A DNA stretch of 64,000 bases from Mesostigma viride (GCA_009746045.1 RPFO01000246.1:579642-643641); one strand, 5' to 3'; positions 10,306 through 25,300 are shown, numbered from the stretch's first letter. Program-made: numbers and translations. The notes: a model not told the origin generated them from the sequence alone.

Positions 10306-13300
10306 GAATGGGAGGAGCACTGGAGCAAGGACTCGGTGCAGATGGCCCCGCTGTCGCTCCGTTTTGCAAGGGATCCCGAGCTTGAGGTATGCATATGGGC
10401 AAGGATGCAGCCTGTGCCCCTCCAACAATAATGACCTCCCAACAATAAAGAGGTTGACAAATGCAACGTGCTCCAAGCTGTGGTAATTGCTGCTTTTCTC
10501 AACAAACGTCCGGCATGGGCTGTGACAGCCCATACCGGCTGTGGTGCCTTGTTCGTTGTTTCCGGCGGAATACGCCTTCGTCGGTAAGCTTGCGTACGTA
10601 ACGTCCTTTCTCTTCTGCGTATGCTTTGCCGTGGGTGCTTTGCGTGGCAAGCATGGCCTGTGTGATTGCCATCGTCACCAAGTCCCAGCTACGGCTTATC
10701 AGTGATCCTAAAGAGACCTTTGTGTGCGGCGCATCGCCGTCCCTTGCTCCCCTGTTGTTTCTGGATCCCGTTGTGATTCGAAGATGCAGTCACATGAAGC
10801 TGGCCTGTGCCGGCCAGTATGGGAGCTTTCTGATCTATACTGCTATCCACTGTACCACCCTCCTCACCCTACAGTTGTGTCTGAGGAATGTCCCCTGTGG
10901 CTGGCTGAAAAGGGGCCTGTTGTATTGACGTCCCGAGGGCATGCTCGCTGATGGGCACGGCTCACCTTTCCCACTTGTACTCACGCAGAGGCGGTACCAG
11001 CACCTGGAGGAATCCGGCATCTCAGCCGTGCCAGACCCCATGGCCAAGCTGCGACGTTTCCTGCCGCTGTTGACACTGTGGGTGACCGCCGCCGTGTTTT
11101 GGCTTCTGGCGGCCCAGCCAGTTGCTGCACTGACGCACATGGTCCTCCTGGCGATCAGCTCTGTCCTGCTGTTCTGGGTAAGTTGCACGCTTGTGACCTA
11201 CTAATCTAGAGATGAACAGTATGTCAGTTCAACAACGGCGAGGGTACAGCAGCCCTTTCTGGCACTCTAGACATTATCTGATTCGATGTTAATGCGTGAT
11301 GTTGGTGGTACCGGTGCTCCTCTGACAACATCAACTGGTTTACTCTATGATGGTTTTCCAACACGGTTCGATAGAAGTGGTGGGTTACATCTCAGGAAGT
11401 TCATTGCATGTTTGCTGTTTCTCCGCCAAAGCATGTGTCTACCCCAGGTCCTGCCATCTGAGCATTTTTGTTTTGTTTCATTTTTGTAGTGTGACAAGAT
11501 CATCTCATGGACCTGCTGATTCGCTGCTCCAGGTGGGCCATGAGCGACGCCACGCACCAACCCGGGGCGGCAGCAGCACGGATGATGGCAGCGGCATGCC
11601 GCAGGGGCACATGTCCTTGCGGCCATTCCTGGGGGAGTGCGGGACACTGCTCTGCGGCGTGCTGGCGCAGCTGGGGGTCACACCAGCTAGCTGCCAGGGT
11701 GTGGTCGCCATCGCGGTGCTGATGGTGTCCCTACTCTACATATTGGCGCTGACTCAGGTACGAACGTTGTGTGGGGAGGGCGGATGATGGCCCATGTACG
11801 AGTGCCGATGGACTGGTAAGGAGGCTTACTGGCTTGCCGTGCCATGGCTTGCTCGGGCACCGATTTCTGTGCCGATGGCCATGCGGATGCCGCGCGTGCC
11901 TCATGCCACACCGTGTATCCATGGCATGCTGGTGGGACACGCAAAGAGATGCACATCACTTCATGATGTGATGAAGTGATGTGCATGCAGGGGGGGTGTC
12001 CTGGTATGGCTGGCAACCGGAAGTGGAAATGCATCACGTTTGTTTAACAGAGTCCGCATCGGCTGCAGCACTTGTCCCATTTACAATGGCAATGCTGCCT
12101 GCTGGACCTCTTGGTCGGCTGACAGGGATGCTGTGAGCTCTGGCGCCTTGCTGGCCGACTTGAAGCACACGTCACCCCATTGGGGGCACGTAAGGAGATT
12201 GTTTGTGCTGGGTGCCAGGTTGTAGGTGCCCTGCTGCAGGCATGAGCATGGCCATATTGATTGCCTGACGCCAGTTTGCTCGGTTGCGTATGTGCATGCC
12301 CTTGATGACAGGTGACGCCGCGTGGACACGTGGCGACCGTTCCTGTGTTGGCTGGCATTGTGGGCGTTGCGACCGCAGTGCTTGCGGTGGTGACCACAGA
12401 GGCCCAGGTATATCGTGCTGAACATGGAACTGGCTGCCATGTACTAGTATTACAGTAGGATGCCACAATGGCCTGCACTGCAACCTTCTATGCCCATGCC
12501 ATCCCACGTCTCCCACGTGCTTGTTATTCCATGGAAAAGCTGCATTAGGGCATCCTGTAACGGCCCAATTTGGGCATGGTCCTGGAAGCAGAGGGTTGTT
12601 TTGTGTCACACTTTAGTCTTGTTCTGGGCACCCCGGCACTTACTGGCATTGGATTTGCTTTGGCATGAGTTTGGATGCATGCGGACCGTGCATATGTCGA
12701 GGGAAGTCAGTACAAGAGAAGTCGGTTAACCACACATTACTTCCACATGACTGGTGTCAGTCGTCATGCTCTGGACAGCTGGCGCATATCTGATTACATT
12801 AGCTGTACACCTCCCTTGCTACCAAGCCTCATCCAAGGGCGTGGCACCGTTGCTATTTCACTATCAGCGGTCATGATGCCACCGTCATTTCCTCTCCTCT
12901 CTGCTTGCCTCAGCCTCACATCTCTGCCTCGCGTATCCCCGGCCAATCCACAGCCCGGCCTCGGCCACAAGCTGGTGCTCCTCGTGACGGCTGTAAGCCC
13001 ATTTGTCTCCTCCGCCCTGGCCTGCTACTGGATGGAGATGGCGCGGCGACGGGCGTTCCTGGCAGCCAGGTGAGCTCGTCACCACATACTTACGACACCA
13101 TGTACCATTCAGATGGCAGCTGTCACCATATTCTTACGACACCATGTACCATTCAGATGGCGGCTGTCACCATATTCTTACGACACCATATACCATTCAG
13201 ATGGCAGCTGTCACCATATTCTTACGACACCATATACCATTCAGATGGCAGCTGTCACCATACTCTTACGACACCATGTACCATTCAGATGGCAGCTGTC

Positions 13301-16300
13301 ACCATACTCTTACGACACCATGTACCATTCAGATGGCAGCTGTCACCATATTCTTACGACACCATATACCATTCAGATGGCAGCTGTCCCAGGCCGTGCC
13401 AGGCTGCAGTAGCAAAGGTTATGTGCAGATGATCTGGTGAGGATATGGGATTGTCACCCCCTCTGGCTGGTGTTGGTCTTTGCGGGGCGTTCCCCGGCTC
13501 TGTGCAGCCCTCCGTCATGTGCCACTTTGACTTGGCATTGTAGTAGCCAATCAAAGCCGAATACTCTGGAGCCGATTGACCAAGCTTGCCAGTTTAAAGC
13601 TTGCCAGTTTGGAAAATGCCTGCCTGTATTTGAGCCCTTGTCTTCATGCTGGCCACAGACAAGGTCAAACGTATTTTTCTTCCCTCGGCTTTTCCACTGA
13701 CGTAGCTGCGAATGTTTCCTTCTCTCGCCTGCTTGAATCTGCATCCATGCATACACACCCTGCACCAGAGACATCCTTTCCCTGGAGAGCGCTTGTCAGG
13801 CCGTGATGACTGTCCGGCTGCCCCTGCGCACTCTCAAGCATCTTCCAAAGCTGGCCAGCCGGGGAATGGTAAGCAGATGCCTCCAGCAGATGTCACGTCA
13901 GCTAGCCGTGATCCGTCATGCTTGGCGGTGTCCACTTGAAAGCCCAATCTCGGTTCATTCTTGCCACGTTGAACTGCATGTCCCAGTGTTTGGTGGGGGG
14001 GTTCTATGTTATTGCCCGACGTAGCTTAGCAGCGCTTGCCATAAGGGGCATGCGGTCTGCTAACGATGCCATCATGGCTGCATAATATGTTATATCTGGT
14101 CCAGTGCTCAAGTACTCTTGTATTCACTGTGGCTAGGCATGCTTTCCCTCTGGTTGGCATGATCCCATAAAGCGTGAAAGCTGATGGCGAGCTGCTGCCC
14201 TGTAAGACATGTCTGGTATGTGCCACCATTGACATACCAGATATATGACGTGTATGTTGATGCTGTGGCAGTTATGCTTATGCTAGGGTGGTTCTTATTT
14301 ATTGCATCCTTGTGTTCGCGCAACGAACAGGACCTGATGGTGGACACGTACCCTGACTGCTCCGCCATCTGCGTGCGCCTCCATAACATGCCCGCCCTGA
14401 TGGCTGACCTGCCCCCGGCCAAGCTGGTGCAGATCATGGAGACCTGTGAGTGGTGCTCCTCTTTGTGAGACAGGGCACTGCTAAAAGCGAAAGGCCCTTT
14501 GACCTGAAGGTCCCCCTAGCCTTTTGCTATTGATATGCTCGGCTGTCGTCTGCCTGCCGCATCAGGTCACGGTCACATCAGTCAGTAGAGCCACGGGACT
14601 GACGGGAGGCTGAAGGCAAGATGTATGCCATACAACCCCTGGGCTATTTGTTGTCCAAGAACACCATCCACCAGCTGCGGGATGTCGTCTAGAGATGGGC
14701 CGCTTGGGTTTCATGGAGCTCTGGTGTTGGCACTGTTCTACCGGTCTTGTGGGCTTGCAGCTGGATTGTCCGAAGGGTTATTGATCCATGCGGCTTTGAT
14801 GGCACTTGAGAGAGGCCCGCTGGTTGTCAAATCCTTGCTCCTGTCCCCTGTAAAACCCTCACGGCTACCTCTGCTCCCATCCTCACTTGTGTCCCTGTCA
14901 GGCTCCGGCATCCTCAGCCGTGTGGCTCGCCGCAACCACTGGTACCAAGCCGAGATGGTGGACCAGGTAGGGTCCCTGCGAGAGAGCGCGGCCCTAAGTG
15001 CAGGGCATCCTTTCGTTATGTCCTTGTGGATGGCCATTGCACCTATCAGCTTTCCGCATTCTACATGTGCACGGATGAGCTACTGTGTTTAGTTGGGATG
15101 CATTCTCTGCTGCTACCCCGATGTGCAGGCCATTGCACTTGGGGCACCAGCAATTGCACCCCATGATGATTCTCTCGCACAAGCTGAGGCTTGCGTCTCA
15201 CCAATCCCATGAGCCACTACAAGTCGGTGTTTTAGCTTGCGGGACATGCAGTGGCTCTGCACCTGGTGCCTTCCAGGATGTGGCAGCAAGCAGGGTGTGT
15301 CCACAGACCACCTCCCATACCGCGTTTGCAGGTGTGTGCACATCCGTGCGTGAATGAGCTGCTACCTGGCTGTACCCTCGCTCCAGCAGGCAGCAGGCCA
15401 CCAGGATGGCGTGGCTGACAGCACCCCTCTGTCCCTGCCGCCACCTCACATTTTGATCTTCGTGTGCAGATGTTCCTGTACATATGCGGCATCGGCGCGC
15501 ACTCCTCCAGTGGCTCCGCGGCCGAGCGAGCTCTCAACGTCACCGACGCCGCGCTGCAGCTGGTGGCACAGGTGGGCCCTGGGAGTTGGCCAGTGGGGCC
15601 TTGGTTTGACTCCCCTGTGTGGCCAGCGGGGCCTTGGTGTGACTCCCCTGTGTGGCTGTGCACCATGTGTGGCTGTCTTTCTAGAGTCGCAATGTGGGGC
15701 CTACCAAGTTCTCGCCATCAGCAGCTTATGCATGCTACCACAGCAGTAGTGCCAAAGTCATGCCATAGATTACGGAGCTAGTCATGGCCATGCAACAAGC
15801 AGTGGACCAGACGACAGATAGGCCAGCGACGTCTATGGAGCATGGTGTACGGTATATGAATCACTGGCTTCCACCTATCTAGACCGTCACTATGAATCCT
15901 CCACACACACGCCCAAGATGGCCAGCTTGCTGTGGTTTGGGTGGCCCAGTGGAGAGCAGGCTAGGCATGTGATGCTTCCTACGTACAGGTTTCGAAACCG
16001 TCTACAGCACCTCCCCTCATATTCTGCTGTACAGAACAAAGTTCCCATGGGTCTAGCCGTTTGCTGCTGCCGATCCATGATCTGCAGACGTTGTGGAGTG
16101 GAGCGAACAGAGGAAGGCTTGGGAGGTCCCTGCTGGTAGTGCCCACCGGCGCTTGATACATATGCAAGCCAAATTAGATAAAATTCATATATTCTCCTCC
16201 TCCCCCGTTCTCGCATTGTTCTCTGGCATCCTATGTCTTGTTTTCCTGCCACAGATCCTTGTGACCACCTCATGGCGCATTGATGGGCTGCCCTGTGGTT

Positions 16301-19300
16301 GTGGTGCGCTGATGCCGGCCTCCCAATCCATGCTCGATGCTGCACCTGTGGCATCGTTGGCACCATTTGCGTGCGCAGGACCTGCACTCGGCGCTCATCC
16401 TGCAGGGGTCGGTCGTCAAGATCGAGCTTGTGATGGGCATCCACACGGCCGACGCCTGCGCCGTGGTGGGCTGTTGGCGCAGCTTACGATACCGGTGAGC
16501 CGCGGGCACGCACACCAGGGTGTATGCTCCGCTTTTATATTCAACTCCTGTGCTCAGATCCTAGTCATTGGCGCGCGGGGAGCGGGCCATCCTGTCTAGG
16601 TGCTGTGGGTGGCGGGCGCTGCTGTGCCATGTGAACGTTTTGGTGATCCCATCGCCAGCGCTGACTTATGACACGCAGTCCTCCAGTAGGCCCTTTGGTA
16701 CAGCCTTACCATACACTTGTTCATTGCAACAGGCATCCTTTGCTACCTAACTTGTTCTGGTGTGGACACAATCTTTGGTCTGTAAAAGCCTCCTCGTTCT
16801 CATCCGCTGGAGGGGAGAAGAGTGCCTTCTTACGTATCTGAGCAGAAACTGCAGTGAAGCCAGGCAATGCGTCTCCTACCCAGTACAAGTCAAATGTTAA
16901 GTTACTTAACCGATCATCGGAGTTTTCGAAAACTTGCTCAACGGATCGTCGGTGTTCTCTCTCTCCCTTCCCATTCCACCCTCGTTGCCCTGCAGCATGT
17001 TTGGCCCAGCAGTCACAGGCGCCATCGCGGCCGCCCGGCAGGCGACCACCAATGACGGCTGCTCACGTGTGGTGGTCACGCGTGCGGTGCTGCGGCACAT
17101 CCGCGCCGCGGGCTTCAGCGTGGAGGTGGCCAAGGCGCGTGTGCCCATCACTGCCATCCTGCAGCAACGCAAGCAGGTGGGTGAGGTGGGATGGGGTGGG
17201 CAGTGGATGGAGGGGGTGGGGGGTGGGGGTGAACGGCAGGATGGGGGGAATGGGGGGGAGGGAGGGGGGGGGGGGGGGGGAGAGGCCCACTGCCTCTGGG
17301 CACAATTAGGTTGCGACCTGCGCTTACCTCACAGCACTCATCCCAACCCAGTGGCTTCTGCCGGCGGCCAAGTCCAGTGTGGGCATGTACCATTGGAATC
17401 TCAGGGCCTATCTTGAACCTCGTGGCCACGGTAGTTGCAGGGCCTGTACGGCTGGATTGCGTTCCAGTGATCGGAGGCAGCAGGAGCTTTCGCTGCCCGT
17501 GGGCGGCGGCACAGGATCATTGTCTATGATGATTGGTTGCCATGTTTGTGGCCATCAGGCATTAAGGGGACATGACACATTGAAAGTGCACTTTTCTGGA
17601 AAACAGACCTGTGCATGGGATAAAAATCCAGTTATGCTTGGGAACCATAAATATGTGAAAAAAAAAAAATTTCCAGCCACTTGGGGGTGGTACTACCCCC
17701 CAGCATGACCCAGTTATGAGCTAAAAATAGAAAAATACGCTATTTTTGGCCGATTTTTCCTAGGAGACTGGGCAAACCAAAAGTGACCAAACCACATATT
17801 TTCCTAAAATCCCCACCCTTGCAAATAAATCTGGCTACTCAGGACCACAAAATAAGCACGTTTAGACTATTTGATGGGGTTTAGCCCAAAACACGTATTT
17901 TTTTGGTCCTAAAAAATTAAATCAAATAGTAGACACATGCAAAAATTTCAGTGATGACATTTATACTAGGCCTAGGGTGGGAATTTCACTCTCACAAAGT
18001 TTGAGCTCATTCTGAGCACGTTTACTCATGTTGATGGGTGTAAACATGCCCAAAAAAAATGACAGAAAATCCGGGTTATGAGCACAAACAACACCCCTTT
18101 TACACCCTAGCCAACCACTAACTGGGGCAAACCAGGTGCAATTAATCAATAAAATGTATCATAAAGCTTGCCACCAAATTACAGGTCATTCTGATCTAGT
18201 TTGCCCATAGTACATCATGTTATAGCTGCCACCCTGCATGCTTGGTACACTGTGGCATGAGGGACACCATAAGCACATTCCTAAGCTTGCCCCCTGCAAA
18301 TTGGGCACAAGCACGTAAAGCAAATGCTAGATGCTTGAAGAAGACATCCACCGACAAAATCATTACGCAAGCAGGCATGACCACTTGCGGGAATCACCTC
18401 ATAGCTAACACCCAGTCATGATGCTAAAGGATAAAAGGGCCATCCTATGTCATAATAAGCACCTGATCCTTATCATCTAGGAAGCCCCAGCCATGTGTAA
18501 TGGAAGCAAAACATATTGGAAGGAGATAACTATATAACACATGCTCACCTTCCCTACAACTTCACACCTTGTTTTCCAGCAGGCTGAAGAGCCAAGACAA
18601 GCGTTTATGAGCTCGCCAGCTCCTTGCAACGTTGATGCCGCTCCCAGGCAGCTAGGGTCCTTGACTACGCAATATACAATGTCTACCATATGAAAAACTC
18701 AATAAAAGAAAGTGAAGCAGAGCCGCAAAACTGCCCGATCAACTCTTGCTAGCTTTAAGAAGCATGGCATACGCAGCATAAGGCAAAACATTGAAACCTG
18801 CGAAAATCAGATAGCGCAACTGCAACTTAAGTGGCGAACAAAATAATAGCAAGGACACCCGGAATCGGCGCCAAAGCTTCATGCCAGGAACATTTAGAGC
18901 GCAAACAGACCGGGCGGTGACATGCGGCAAATGAACGTACCACGGCCGGCTTTATTTCCTACCCAGGCGCGCGAGACAGCCAGCCATCCATGGATGGCTT
19001 GACCGCGGATCGCGCAGGCCTGAACGATATCATTTCAGAAATGACGGGAAATGGCCGCAGATCGAAGCCGCTTAGGATGTTTTCACGGTTTCCATTACTA
19101 AACGCTTCTTCCTGCATCAATAGAACCCACAAATATTAAATCCTACCGTCGCAGGCACGCATTCTAAATTAATATGTGCGGCCAGATGTTCGGATTAGAC
19201 CCCCGTGCAAATGTGGATTAAGAAAGGCACCGACTTTTCAAATTGTGCATATCTGGCTATGAAACATCATACTAGAACATCGTTTAAAACCACCGGCGTA

Positions 19301-22300
19301 CATTTTTCGCTTGTCGCCTGGCCGATTAGGCAAATTTTTACGGAACGCACGTCGCCATGGCCACCTCCGCACGAGGTGTGCGCATTGTGCACCACAATTT
19401 CACGGTCCGGGGGTACCGACGGTATCGGCGCGAATTTTTTGGCGCCAAAAAATTCCGATGTGTCATGTCCCCTTAACTGTAGAGCCATGTACAGCCATGC
19501 ACGGACGTGCACTGACATGCACAGCCATGCACAGCCATGCACAGCCATGCACTGACATGTACAGCCATGCACTGACATGCACAGCCATGCACTGACATGC
19601 ACTGACATGCACTGACATGCACTGACATGCACTGACATGCACTGACATGCACTGACATAATGATGCGGACATGTACCCACGTGGTGACATGTACGGACAT
19701 GAACAGCAATGCACAGACATGTACAGACATATGGCTGAGGATGTCAGCATTGCTGTCTCGCTCCTGTGCTCATGGCGTCTTGCCCTTGCCTACTGGTGGT
19801 CCTCCCCCCCCCCCCGGTTCCTGAGCACAGGACATGGAGCTGTTTGACGTGCTGGGCACAGATCTGGTGAAGGATGAGGATATGGACGACCCCGCGTACA
19901 AGGCGCTGCTCGGGCATGGGTATGTGGGTGGACAATGCAGATGTGGACAATACAGATGGCACGCGGAGACCACCCCGTGCAAGCATATGCCTGCCCGCCC
20001 GCCCGCCTGCCCGCCCGCCCGCCCGCCCGCCCGCCCGCCCAATGATTGCCATCCAAGCCCTGGATTACCGCCTGGCTGTCCCCTTCACCACCCAGCGTGA
20101 CCATCACATGTCCTGGTGTCGTGTGCCCGACCCAATGTTGAAACATGGCTGCTGTTTACTGGGGAATGTCCATTTACCTCCGCCCCGTCCTCCTCGCTGT
20201 CACAGTTCCAGCGCAGCTCAGCGGACATATTGCGGGTCCCTGGCAGGCGCAGTGGGTCCCTGCACGCTGGCAGAGTACGAGTCCCGCGGCGGATCCACCT
20301 CCGCCCCGGGGAGCCCTACCGGATCCTACGTCCCCGCAGGTGTTTGGGACACGGTGGCGCGCGAGCTGTCCCTGGCCCAGAAAAGCCGTGGGGGCCCAGT
20401 GGTTGGCTGGCCGTCAAGGCACCTCATCTCGCCCTCAGCACGTTTGCTGTCCACTATTTTCGCGGGCGCTGCTGTCGACGACCTCTATGTCGGGTGCGTT
20501 GCCAATCATTCTGCGTGCTGCTCGCCGATGCATGCATGTTTTTGGCCAGCCCTCCGCCGCCTGTTTGAGTGTTTTCTTTGGTTGTTTAGAAGCTTCCCCC
20601 CTCGTGCCGGTCAGATCGTCAGAGAATGGAGCCATGCATTCAGACGCAAGTCGCTAATGTTCATCTGGCGTTTTGTTGACCTTTTTTATGGAACCGGCTG
20701 TGAGTTAGTGTATCTGCCCGTGTGCCTGTAGTAGGCCTGACACCCCAGACATTTCCTGCCGTCCAGGCTTTCATCTTCTATGGATGTTCGACTCTGCCGA
20801 ACATACTAGCCAGTGTGCCCTGCTAAGGAACAGCCAGCAGTTAACGCAGGGGCACGGGTAGCTCTGGTTCACCTGCACGGTCATCTGGTGAACAGGGCTA
20901 CGTTTCCTGGTTGACATTGCGATATGCATGGCAGCAAGGCTTTCGTACGTCGTGGTCCTTCGTCTCTTCTGTCTGGATGACAAGATTGCCACCCAATTAC
21001 ATCTGACACGATACCGTCCTCGCATGCACACGTTGTCGTGGTTGCAGCCTGCGCCATTGGCCCGGCACCTGGGCGACATGCCTATGCCCCCTGGGGGATG
21101 GGAGTGACAACGTTGTACGTCCCAGCACGCCAAGGGCAAAGGAGGACAAGCAACCCGCCAAGAAGCTGGTCCGGAAACTGGTTCGGAAACCGGCCAAGGC
21201 GGCAGCGACGGCGCCAGTGAAACCCGCGGCAGCAAAGTACACAGAGGGCCCCTTCTACGGCAAGTGGCGGCCTCAAAGGCTATCCCCCCTGTAAGTGGCC
21301 ATGTCCTATCATGGGGGCCTGGAGCTGACTCAAGTTGTTCTTAATATGCTGTCCTGGACATGGGTCAAGCTGGATTCTGTGGCACTCGGTGCATCTCCCG
21401 TGGTAAATCCACTTGTTCATCTGCTGCTACTTGTTGATTTGCTGCCTGTATGACCTTGCTGGCTGCCGCACACCAGGATTTCCTGGCGATTCCCCCATGG
21501 GGCGGGTGCCTGACGCCCCCAAGCTCTCTGTGTATGGTTCCGGCAATTCACATCCCTCACACCCTTCCCCCCCCCTTGGTGCTTCTCACGTATTGCCATC
21601 CCCTGGCCACCCCTGCTTACCTGCATATTGCGCATGCCCGTGCAACCCCCTGCCTTCGGCCACGCAGGGTCATCCGCTGGGACGGCCGCGCAGTGTGGCC
21701 CCCCTTGAGCCTACACACCACGGCGCGGTGTCGGGACATGCTGCGGCTGGCGCTTGGCCGCGCCACGGATGTCATCCCCCTCAGCAGGTATGCACTGCTG
21801 ATGTCATCCCCCTCAACAGGCATGCGCCACTGATGCCTAGCAGGTATGCGCCAGTCAAACCTTTTTGGAATCTAGTTTTGGTTGGTACCTCGGCACTTGA
21901 GAGGTTGACACCTCAGCTCCTCTGGATCCGCTGTCCAGCCCGCGCCAGCATCCGCTGACCCTTTCGTAATCAGCTCAGACATACTGTACCCCGCGAACCT
22001 GGTGTTCGTGCTGGCCACTGGGTAGTAGCAGGAGCATAGCAAAACTGCGGCAATGGTGTAGTAAGCGAATAGCAAGGGCATGGCAGTGAAGAGCTTGCCC
22101 TTTGTGGGATAGATGCTTGTGCTGGGAATTCATGCTGATTAGCATCCGATCTTACTTTTCAGTGGACCTACCTACGTTCCTACCTCACTTCTTGTGGCAT
22201 CTGCTGCCTTTCAATCACTTTGACGCTGGCCCCTCAGCCCCCTGCTCCAGTTCGAGGGCCGCGGGGCCGCGCTGGAAGGCGCCTACCAGGCATGGCGTCG

Positions 22301-25300
22301 GCAGCACCTCGGGTCCTGGACACTCACCTGGCTCAGCATGCTGGCCGACGCGCTGCTGCTTGTGTGCGCCGCAGCACTGCTGCTGACGCTGGTGAGGGAT
22401 GGCGCTCAGAAGCGCGAGGGGCGGTGGTGCAGTGGTCATGCGATGTGGTAGCTCACTCTGTGGTTGCACGAAATGTAACACTGGCACCATGTCACGATCA
22501 TGTCGATGTATTGCAGCGATGCGGTGTGGTAGCTCGCCCTGTGGTTGCACGTTGGCTGGAAGCCAGCAAAGTGGTTGCCAGGGAGGCAGTCGCAGGAACG
22601 GTCATGGGCTGTGGTGTGTGGCAGCCCAGGGTCTTACTGCTGGAAAGTTGCCCACCATGCACGTTCCCTGTGACATGTGCTTTAGAATGCAAGTCGGCCA
22701 CTTTTGACACTGCAAGAGGTTGCAGGTGCATGCAAGGTTGGGATGCCTGCATTGCCAGCGCACCCGGAGGGCTCTAGCATGCTGGCAGTGCCGATGAAGG
22801 GCCACGACCCCTTCATGCTCCGTGTGCTTGTGCTGCTGAAAATGCCAATATTGTGGATGGGCTTGCTCTGCTCTTACTATCCGCATGCCCTTGCTTTCTG
22901 TGGGAATCGTGGCAACTTCCACACAACGGGTGCGACAACAGTGGCAGGACATGGCCCAGGGTGACAACCTCCCTGGGCAACCTGGCACATTGGTTGCTGG
23001 CAAGGGGCGGCTGGATGCTGGGCTGATCTTCATTTTCATCTTCCTCCAGGCGAGTTCAGGGTCAAAAGCATCGGGCTTGGGCCCATATGGGACACGGACC
23101 AGCAAGAAAGTGATCTTAGTGGGAAAGCATCTACACAGATTCCATCGTGCTCCCTGTTGTACGTTGCCTGACACTCTGGATGGATGGAGCTGATCTGGCC
23201 AGTACATTATTTGCTAGCCTATCCCCCACAGTGACAGCATGGACATTTCCTGCTGGCTGCTTCTGTGCACGGTTTTGGGGTCCCATGTATGTGTACCAGG
23301 CTTTTCCAGCCCTTTTTCCAGGTTGATTCCCACATCGCAGCTGTCATCACTGCTGTGCTTTCATTATGGCAAGGCATTCGCAGTTTTCGTTACCTATAAT
23401 CCACATGGCCTTTCCTTGTAGAGTGTGTGGACGCCTGGGAAGTCGCTGTAGGGTGCCTTCAACCCTTTCTACTTGCCTCCTTATTTCACGGTGTGCAAGC
23501 ACTAGATAACCCGATGTGCTTACATGTTTGTGGCATGCTGTTTCCCCTGACGTCTGTGCCCCACCCGATTCAGCTTCCCTCTTCTCTCTACTCACTACCA
23601 CCGGCAACACTCCCCACCTCCACCCAAATCCCATCATGTCACCATTGGCCCGCGGCGCAGTGGGTGGCCCTGCGCGCGCCGCTGCCCACTCCCCGCAAGC
23701 TGGCCCTGCTGCTCACCGCGCCAGTGGCCTACCTGTTGGGCCGCGCGGCGTTGCTGCTCTTCCTCGGATCCCTGGGCTCTACGCCGCTGCAGGTGGGCCC
23801 CAGTCGCTGCACCCTCGCCCCCCCGCCCCCCCGTTCCCTACCACGAGTACATGGCCCACGGGAGTGTCATGTGTTTGTTGTCTATGCAACTGCGGTAGAC
23901 GAGGCTGATTCTGTCTACAAGCAAGGCATTAGTTTTCTCGCACTTTAGCCAAACACTTGTGGGGGGGCAGATTTCCTCATTCATCTTCACTGCCCGGCTG
24001 TGACTTTGAGCTTAAGCCCGTGCCATGGGCAGTGAGCAGGATGGCATAGGCGCGTGAAGCTGGTAAGGAGGCTGGCGTGTGCTTGCCACTGATGTAGTGG
24101 TATAATAGGAAGCACCGTACGATCTGGCCAGCATGCCCCATGCGTCGCGGGACGATGGCAGAAAATAAAGGTATCGCTCTGGCTTGATGACCGAGTTTGC
24201 ACAACTGAGAGGGCCATCTGGTCTTGGAGCGTTCTTGGTAGAGTGCCACGTGGTTAAGGCATGCAGGGCTGACTGTGAAGGAGCAGGTGGCGTGTGCCAG
24301 TCTCTTTTGACTGTGTGACATGTGCTACAGTAAGTTGCAATATCCTCTGGCTCTTGCTCGCCCACAGCTTCGTCATAGGCACATGTGGGTATGGCTGTCT
24401 CCGGCAGTTCAAGTGCAAGGCTGTCCCTTTGGCGGCAGTATTGTCCACGCTGTTCAGCATTCAAGTATCACCCAGCACGTGTTCTCAAAGAGTTGAGGGT
24501 GTGCCAGCGTGATGTCGTCGCCTAGCCAAACAAAGGTCCTCAGACATATTTCTATTTCCTTGTCAGCTGTGCCTGCCGCGATTCACTCCATGAGACAGGC
24601 TTGTGAGCACCCACTGCACTGTTATGGTTACAGTTTTCTTGTGCCAGATAAACCACCAGAAGCCTGACTTGCGATGGCATCTTTTCTTTGTGACTTCAGC
24701 AGTGGAGTCTTTTGCTGCATGGGGTGTCCTAGGCACTCACCCGTGCCTTGTGACTGATTTCTGTGCACGCAGGCGCTCCATTCCCATCGGGGACCCTCGT
24801 GGTCATCCATGGCTCTGTACCTGCTGGCCATGGTGGCGCTGCTCCTACTGGCAATGGTCACCCAGGTAAGCATGGGGCAAGCAATTGATGGGTTGGGTGG
24901 GTCGGAGGCGGCGGATCTCTTGAAGGGGTACCATTGGTGGCAAGTGATGCATGGTTAGAAATAGCAGCTCTTTTCCCATGGGTCATCATCAGCGCATCCC
25001 TCGGAATCCCTGGTCGGGAAAAGGATGCTGTATCTTGTGGTCATAGCAGCAAGTACCCTTGTGTCCTGACCATGTACCACATGGCATGACCCTGAATTCA
25101 ATTAGTTTGATTTCATGCCTCTGAAACCTACGTTAGTGCCACGCCAGCTGGTTCAGAACACATTACTGGGCTATGCATTGCTCGAATATACGCAACCCTT
25201 TTCATGTCTCCGCTGGCTTGAGCCATTATGTCCGCGTCACACCCAAGTATGCTCACCACCAGAGATGCCAGTGTTGTGATTGCTGTAGCTGCTCGCTGAT

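Noticed and set aside
13081-13390. CRISPR-like regular repeats
   Set aside because: The 44-bp units are directly adjacent with no unique spacers, in a eukaryotic intron; it is a minisatellite.
19267-19750. Minus-strand Cys/Met/His-rich frames resembling a metal-binding protein
   Set aside because: Pure translation of the 10-bp repeat beside the TTAA-flanked element.
20206-20731. Reading the cyclase exon at 20206 through to the stop at 20731
   Set aside because: The sequence after 20493 is unlike coding DNA of this gene, and a GTGCGT donor at 20494 joins in phase to the exon at 21048; a shorter exon ending at 20339 would be out of phase.
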